DNA of 10,737 nt from Chloroflexota bacterium (GTDB lineage: Bacteria; Chloroflexota; DTOL01; JACQYG01). Each line of letters opens with the position of its first letter. Position 1 is the first letter of the stretch. Of the stretch, positions 7,060-10,737 are shown piece after piece. The stretch spans positions 1-10,737 of the forward strand of contig JACQYG010000221.1 in assembly GCA_016208345.1 (NCBI GenBank). The letters run 5' to 3'. The translations under genes were made by a program, and so were the position numbers. Below the pieces are notes generated by a model. That model saw only the letters and a list, made by a program, of their open reading frames with translations. It searched no databases and was not told the DNA's origin.

Positions 7060-7127
7060 TTACCGCCGAGAACGCAGAGCTCGCAGAGATCTCTATAATT
7101 TCTCTGCGGTCTCTGCGTGCTGCGGTA
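7060..7127. repeat. CGCAGAG-type inverted repeat, copy A (between fwdB and fwdA)
   Basis: The left arm (about 7060-7089, starting TTACCGCCGAGAACGCAGAG) and right arm (about 7100-7127, ending in CTGCGGTAA) are imperfect reverse complements around a short AT-rich loop. Each arm contains short tandem units of the form CGCAGAG. The same element occurs again at 8835-8905. It carries no gene. Similar CTCTGCG/CGCAGAG repeats are dispersed in many Chloroflexota and other environmental genomes, as I recall; they are probably small non-autonomous mobile or REP-like elements. In RNA it would form a long hairpin between the two cistrons. The TATAAT in the loop (7094-7099) has no matching -35 box. Confidence 0.8.
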
Positions 7128-7149
7128 AAGCAGCTAAAAGAGATGACGG

Positions 7150-8778
7150 GTGCTCAGAATCATTAACGGCGAAGTCTATGATCCCCTGAACGGAGTCAAC
7201 GGCGAAGTGCGGGACGTTTGCGCGGCGGACGGCAAGATTGTTTCCGAGGCGCCGGACGGTAAGGTCATTGACGCTCAGGGGATGGTTGTCATGCCCGGCG
7301 GCATTGAGTTCCACGCCCACGTCGCCGGCGGCAAAGTGAACGCCGGCCGCAAGATGAGGCCCGAGGATCACCGGGAAATGGCCATTCCGCGTACGCCGCT
7401 CACCCGTTCCGGGGTCGGCCATACCGTCCCCTCCACCTTTGCCACCGGCTACCACTTCGCCCAACTGGGCTACACCACAGTCATGGAGGCAGCCGGCCCG
7501 CCGCTGGGCGCCCGGCACGTCCACGAGGAGCTCAACGACATCCCGATTCTCGACAAGGGCTTCTTCGTGCTGATGGGCAACAACTACTTTGTCCTCAAGT
7601 TCATCGCCGAAGGGGACTTTGCCAGGCTCAAGGACTATGTGGCCTGGCTGCTGGAGGCCACCGGGGGCTATGCCATCAAGATCGTCAATCCGGCGGGTGT
7701 GGATACGTGGAAGTGGGGCCGGAACGTGAACAGCCTGGACGACCCGGCCGACACTTTCCCGGTCACCCCCCGGCAGATCGTGGTCAACCTGGCTCGCGTG
7801 CAGCAAGAGCTGGGGCTGCCGCACACCATCCACGTCCACTGTAACAACCTGGGGGTGCCCGGCAACGCCCAGATCACTTTGCAGACCATGCAGGCGGTCG
7901 GCGATCTGCCCATCCACGTCACCCATGCCCAGTTCAATGGCTACGGCGGGACCGGTTGGGGTGACTTCCACTCTGGCGCGCCGGAGCTGGCAGCCTACGT
8001 CAACGAACACAAAAATGTCACGGTAGACATGGGCCAGGTGGTTTTCGGGCCGGTGACTACGATGACGGCCGATGGGCCGTGGCAATACCGGTTGTACCAG
8101 CTCTCCGGCCATAAATGGGTCAATTGTGACGTGGAGATGGAGACTAGCGCCGGCATTGTGCCATACCGGTTCAGCAAGCGCAACGCCGTCAACGCGGTCC
8201 AATGGGCGGTCGGGCTGGAGCTGGCGTTGTTGATCGAGGACCCATGGCGCGTGTTCCTGACCACCGACCACCCCAACGGCGGGCCGTTCCATGCTTATCC
8301 GGACATCATCAAGCTGTTGCTGGATCGCGACCACCGCGCTGAAGTGCTGGAAGGGGTGCACCGGGGGGCGCAAAAGCGTAGCAGCCTCAAAGATCTGCAT
8401 CGCGAATACAGCCTGTTCGAGATCGCCATCATCACGCGGGCGGGTCCGGCCCGGGCGCTGGGCTTGCGCCAGAAGGGCCACCTGGGACCAGGGGCCGACG
8501 CCGATATCGCCATCTACTCCAAGGCCGCGGACCCCAAGGAGATGTTTGCCCGTCCCCGCTACGTCATCAAGGCCGGGGAGATCGTGGCCCAAGACGGCCG
8601 TATCGTCCAGGACAAACCGGGCCGGACCTTCTACGTCGCGCCGGGCTACGACCGGCAGATTGAGTCGGCTATCCGCGACGACTTCGAGAAGTACTACACC
8701 GTGTCATTCGAGAACTACCCGGTGCAGTTTGACCATTATCTGCCACACCGCGTAGCAGTCTCCTGTGTGCGTGAATGA
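7150..8778 (+). CDS. fwdA: Formylmethanofuran dehydrogenase subunit A (amidohydrolase)
   Basis: The product (542 residues) is the dinuclear-metal amidohydrolase subunit that links formate to methanofuran, or hydrolyses formyl-methanofuran. The metal-binding residues of the family are all visible: H55 and H57 in FHAHVAGG, K177 in YAIKIVNPAG (the lysine carboxylated in archaeal FwdA), H230 in HTIHVHCNN, H256/H259 in HVTHAQFNGYGG, and D373 in TTDHPNGGPF. Length and the opening LRIINGEVYDPLNGVNGEV agree with FwdA, FmdA and FhcA. The start is GTG at 7150, chosen because the family N-terminus begins there and the upstream ATG at 7143 is in another frame and stops after seven codons. A weak AAAGAG at 7137-7142 is the only ribosome site. 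Inverted repeats lie on both sides of the gene. Confidence 0.94.
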   Translation: MLRIINGEVYDPLNGVNGEVRDVCAADGKIVSEAPDGKVIDAQGMVVMPGGIEFHAHVAGGKVNAGRKMRPEDHREMAIPRTPLTRSGVGHTVPSTFATGYHFAQLGYTTVMEAAGPPLGARHVHEELNDIPILDKGFFVLMGNNYFVLKFIAEGDFARLKDYVAWLLEATGGYAIKIVNPAGVDTWKWGRNVNSLDDPADTFPVTPRQIVVNLARVQQELGLPHTIHVHCNNLGVPGNAQITLQTMQAVGDLPIHVTHAQFNGYGGTGWGDFHSGAPELAAYVNEHKNVTVDMGQVVFGPVTTMTADGPWQYRLYQLSGHKWVNCDVEMETSAGIVPYRFSKRNAVNAVQWAVGLELALLIEDPWRVFLTTDHPNGGPFHAYPDIIKLLLDRDHRAEVLEGVHRGAQKRSSLKDLHREYSLFEIAIITRAGPARALGLRQKGHLGPGADADIAIYSKAADPKEMFARPRYVIKAGEIVAQDGRIVQDKPGRTFYVAPGYDRQIESAIRDDFEKYYTVSFENYPVQFDHYLPHRVAVSCVRE

Positions 8779-8834
8779 CATAGGGAGGATTCCAGGGTGG
8801 GCATCGAGGCACCGCCCGCTCACATGGTAGTAAC

Positions 8835-8905
8835 TTTACCGCAGAGCACGCAGAGACCGCTGAGATTTCCACTTTATTCTCTGCGTTCTCCGCGCTCTCT
8901 GCGGT
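8835..8905. repeat. CGCAGAG-type inverted repeat, copy B (between fwdA and ftr)
   Basis: The left arm (8835-8865, starting TTTACCGCAGAGCACGCAGA) and right arm (8877-8905, ending CTCTCTGCGGT) are imperfect reverse complements with an 11-base AT-rich centre. The left arm closely matches the reverse complement of the right arm of copy A (7060-7127), so B is an inverted relative of A. It fills most of the 193-base gap before ftr. A good ribosome site at 8782-8788 is stranded upstream of it, which suggests it inserted into a once-tight junction. It could act as an intercistronic RNA hairpin. Confidence 0.8.
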
Positions 8906-8971
8906 GAGTGCAGGGGCGATCCCTCATCCCCACCTCTGGTGGTCGTGGTCGCCCCTTCACGGAGTGATACG

Positions 8972-9853
8972 ATGTACATCAACGGTGTGGAGATCGAGGA
9001 CACCTTCGCCGAAGCCTTCAAGATGTGGGGCACGCGGGTCATTATTACGGCCAAGAACCGCCAGTGGGCTATGACGGCCGCGATCAAAATGACCGGCTTC
9101 GCCACCTCGGTCATCGGCTGCAAGTGCGAGGCGGGCATTGAAAGCGAGGTCACGGACACGCCGGATGGTCGCCCCGGCGTCAGCGTGCTGCTATTTACCC
9201 CGTCGAAGGACGACCTGCCTAAGCGGTTGATGGAACGCATCGGGCAATGCGTGATGACCTGCCCGACCACGGCCTGTTTCAACGGCCTTGAAAGCCCGGA
9301 CGTGCTGCCTGTCGGCGGGCAGCTCCGCTACTTCGGCGATGGCTACCAGGCTAGCAAGCTCTTGGGGGGCCGGCGGTTTTGGCGCATCCCGGTGATGGAG
9401 GGCGAGTTCCTGATCGAGGAGAAGTTTGGCATGCAACGCTCGGTGGGCGGTGGCAACTTCCTGATCCTGGGTGAGGGCCCAGACGTGACGCTGGAGGCGG
9501 CCGAGCGGGCGGTTGAGGCGATGCAGCGGGTGCGTGGGATGGTGATGCCCTTCCCAGGTGGGATCGTTCGTAGCGGCAGCAAGACCCGCTCCAAGTACAA
9601 GTTCCTGATCGCCTCGACTAACGACGCCTTCTGCCCCACACTGCGCGGGGTGGTGGAAACAGCCCTGCCCGAGGGAGTTAACTGCGTCCTGGAAATCGTC
9701 ATCGACGGGCTGGACCTGCCGGCGGTGGAGGAGGCCACCCGGTTGGGCATCCGGGCGGCGTGTATCCCGGGCATCCGACGCATCTCGGCCGGCAACTATG
9801 GCGGCACTCTGGGCCAGTTCCAGATCCACCTGCGCCGGGTCATGGAGGGCTAG
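8972..9853 (+). CDS. ftr: Formylmethanofuran:H4MPT formyltransferase
   Basis: The product transfers the formyl group between methanofuran and H4MPT; the same protein is called FhcD in bacterial methylotrophs. Starting at the ATG at 8972 gives 293 residues, close to the roughly 297 of the family, and the N-terminus MYINGVEIEDTFAEAF matches it; the in-frame GTG at 8939 would add 11 unrelated residues. GGAG at 8961-8964 supports this start. Family blocks include RVIITAKNRQWAMTAA (22-37), RIGQCVMTCPTTACFNG (89-105), EEKFGMQRSVGGGNFLILGE (149-168), and a C-terminal RRISAGNYGGTLGQFQIHLR segment. The next gene, fwdC, follows after 6 bases. In methylotrophs the protein is a structural part of the Fhc complex; the location between fwdA and fwdC here would fit such an association. 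Confidence 0.94.
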   Translation: MYINGVEIEDTFAEAFKMWGTRVIITAKNRQWAMTAAIKMTGFATSVIGCKCEAGIESEVTDTPDGRPGVSVLLFTPSKDDLPKRLMERIGQCVMTCPTTACFNGLESPDVLPVGGQLRYFGDGYQASKLLGGRRFWRIPVMEGEFLIEEKFGMQRSVGGGNFLILGEGPDVTLEAAERAVEAMQRVRGMVMPFPGGIVRSGSKTRSKYKFLIASTNDAFCPTLRGVVETALPEGVNCVLEIVIDGLDLPAVEEATRLGIRAACIPGIRRISAGNYGGTLGQFQIHLRRVMEG

Positions 9854-9859
9854 TTAGCG

Positions 9860-10669
9860 ATGACGACTTTGAGGCTCAAGACTTGGCCGGCCGTGCCGCT
9901 GGAGGCCGAGGCCATTACGCCGGACCGCTTCGTCGGCAAGACCAGCGCCGAAATCGAGGCCCTGCCGGTGCACCACGGCAACCAAGAAGCCGCCCTGGGT
10001 GACTTCTTCGCGGTCAGCGGCGATGGCACGCCCGACATTGCCATCGAGGGAGATCTAGCGCGGGTAAAGCTGATCGGCGCAGGCATGACCCAGGGCCAGA
10101 TCACCGTGCACGGCGACGCGGGCATGCATCTGGGCGCTGCCATGAGCGGCGGCCGGATCGGGGTTCATGGCAACGCCGGCGACTGGGCGGGCGCGGAAAT
10201 GCGCGGCGGCCAGATCTACATCCGGGGGAACGCCGGGCATGGTCTGGGGGGCGCGTATCGGGGCAGCCCCCAAGGCATGAACCGGGGCCTGATCGTCGTA
10301 GCCGGCAGCGCCGGCAACGAGGTCGGGAGCGCTATGCGACGGGGCGTGATCGTCGTCGGTGGCAACACCGGGGACTTCACCGGCGCTTTCATGATCGCCG
10401 GCTCCATTTTGGTCTTCGGCAACCTGGGCGAGCGGGCCGGCGCGGGAATGAAACGAGGCAGTATCATCACCTATCAAACGCCCAAGCTGTTGCCCACCTT
10501 CCGGTATGCGTGCACCTACCGCCCGGTTTTCCTGCGCCTGTTGCTGCGGGAGTTGCGTAGCCTGGGCCAGGAGATCGCGGAGGAGTGGTTTGAGCGGCGC
10601 TATCGGCGCTACTGCGGTGACCTGACAGCCTTTGGGAAAGGGGAGATCCTGGCCTGGGAGGGTCCATGA
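9860..10669 (+). CDS. fwdC: Formylmethanofuran dehydrogenase subunit C
   Basis: The 269-residue product is the beta-helical subunit that packs against FwdA and, in the methylotroph Fhc structure, carries the cofactor arm. The hallmark is a run of glycine-rich repeats from about residue 66 to 205 (for example HGDAGMHLGAAMSGG, HGNAGDWAGAEMRGG, GGNTGDFTGAFMIAG), a right-handed beta-helix related to the C-terminal domain of glutamate synthase. Length equals FwdC. GGAGGG at 9844-9849, inside the end of ftr, precedes the ATG. The stop overlaps the next start (ATGA at 10666-10669), so it is translationally coupled to mch. Confidence 0.93.
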   Translation: MTTLRLKTWPAVPLEAEAITPDRFVGKTSAEIEALPVHHGNQEAALGDFFAVSGDGTPDIAIEGDLARVKLIGAGMTQGQITVHGDAGMHLGAAMSGGRIGVHGNAGDWAGAEMRGGQIYIRGNAGHGLGGAYRGSPQGMNRGLIVVAGSAGNEVGSAMRRGVIVVGGNTGDFTGAFMIAGSILVFGNLGERAGAGMKRGSIITYQTPKLLPTFRYACTYRPVFLRLLLRELRSLGQEIAEEWFERRYRRYCGDLTAFGKGEILAWEGP

Positions 10670-10737
10670 TCAGCGTTAATCAACAAGCCGCGGCAATCGT
10701 CGAAGAGATGGCAGCCGAGGCCGAAACCCTGGGCATT
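10666..10737 (+). CDS. mch: Probable methenyl-H4MPT cyclohydrolase, 5' end only
   Basis: An ATG overlapping the fwdC stop (ATGA) opens a frame of 24 codons that runs off the window. GGGAGGG at 10656-10662 is a strong ribosome site. The visible residues, starting MISVNQQAAAIVEEM, match the typical Mch opening (M-x-S-V-N, then I-V-x-x-M). Mch interconverts methenyl- and formyl-H4MPT, exactly the step missing between MtdB and Ftr in this cluster. The call rests on a short N-terminus and context. Confidence 0.8.
   Translation, partial: MISVNQQAAAIVEEMAAEAETLGI

Noticed and set aside
7094..7099. TATAAT in the loop of repeat copy A as an internal promoter for fwdA
   Set aside because: The bases 17 upstream (AACGCA) do not resemble a -35 box, and the motif is simply the AT-rich loop of the repeat.
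7143..7166. ATG at 7143 as the fwdA start
   Set aside because: It is out of frame and reaches TAA after seven codons; the GTG at 7150 gives the family N-terminus.
7093..8592. Long open frame (499 codons) on the minus strand opposite fwdA
   Set aside because: It is a mirror of GC-rich fwdA codons. Its translation shows no recognisable domain, and fwdA has all its active-site residues.
7060..8905. CGCAGAG repeats as a CRISPR array
   Set aside because: Only two palindromic copies about 1.8 kb apart with a gene between them; no regular spacers and no cas genes.

Overview
All genes in this window lie on the + strand and form a one-carbon (C1) gene cluster built on tetrahydromethanopterin (H4MPT) and methanofuran-type cofactors. 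DNA is GC-rich. The sequence suggests a bacterium rather than a methanogen. There is a good sigma70-type promoter (TTGTTG, 17-bp spacer, TATAAT) before mtdB, clear Shine-Dalgarno sites, and an MtdB-type NAD(P)-dependent dehydrogenase instead of the F420-dependent archaeal enzyme. Two copies of a CGCAGAG-rich inverted repeat resemble elements I associate with Chloroflexota/Anaerolineae and some other uncultured phyla. That phylum guess is tentative. The formyl-methanofuran dehydrogenase genes, in contrast, look like the redox-active archaeal type.

Layout: (1) 63-1832, a DUF2193 protein of a family known mainly from methanogens. Its 3' end carries a 26-bp tandem duplication that shifts the frame past the likely original stop at 1636. 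A strong hairpin follows at 1661-1696. (2) 1833-2001, a leader with the promoter. (3) 2002-5359, mtdB, a 46-residue zinc-ribbon protein not found by simple ORF length cutoffs, a DUF1464 (ASKHA-fold) protein and an ATP-grasp ligase. (4) 5352-10669, fwdD, fwdB, fwdA, ftr, fwdC. (5) 10666 to the end, the first 24 codons of a probable mch.

Together MtdB, Mch, Ftr and FwdABCD would interconvert methylene-H4MPT and CO2 through methenyl-H4MPT, formyl-H4MPT and formyl-methanofuran. This could run as oxidation of formaldehyde or methyl-derived carbon, or as CO2 reduction. FwdB keeps four cysteines for a [4Fe-4S] cluster and the metal-binding cysteine, and a separate FwdD is present. The complex is therefore predicted to be a true Mo/W dehydrogenase, unlike the hydrolytic Fhc complex of aerobic methylotrophs. 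No fwdF/fwdG ferredoxin subunits and no fae are seen here.

The least explained parts are the zinc-ribbon/DUF1464/ATP-grasp trio between mtdB and fwdD, a possible cofactor-building or cofactor-modifying module, and the DUF2193 gene. No tRNA, rRNA, CRISPR array, transposase or phage gene was seen. No gene-free stretch exceeds 300 bases; the longest are 1833-2001 and 8779-8971, both described below.
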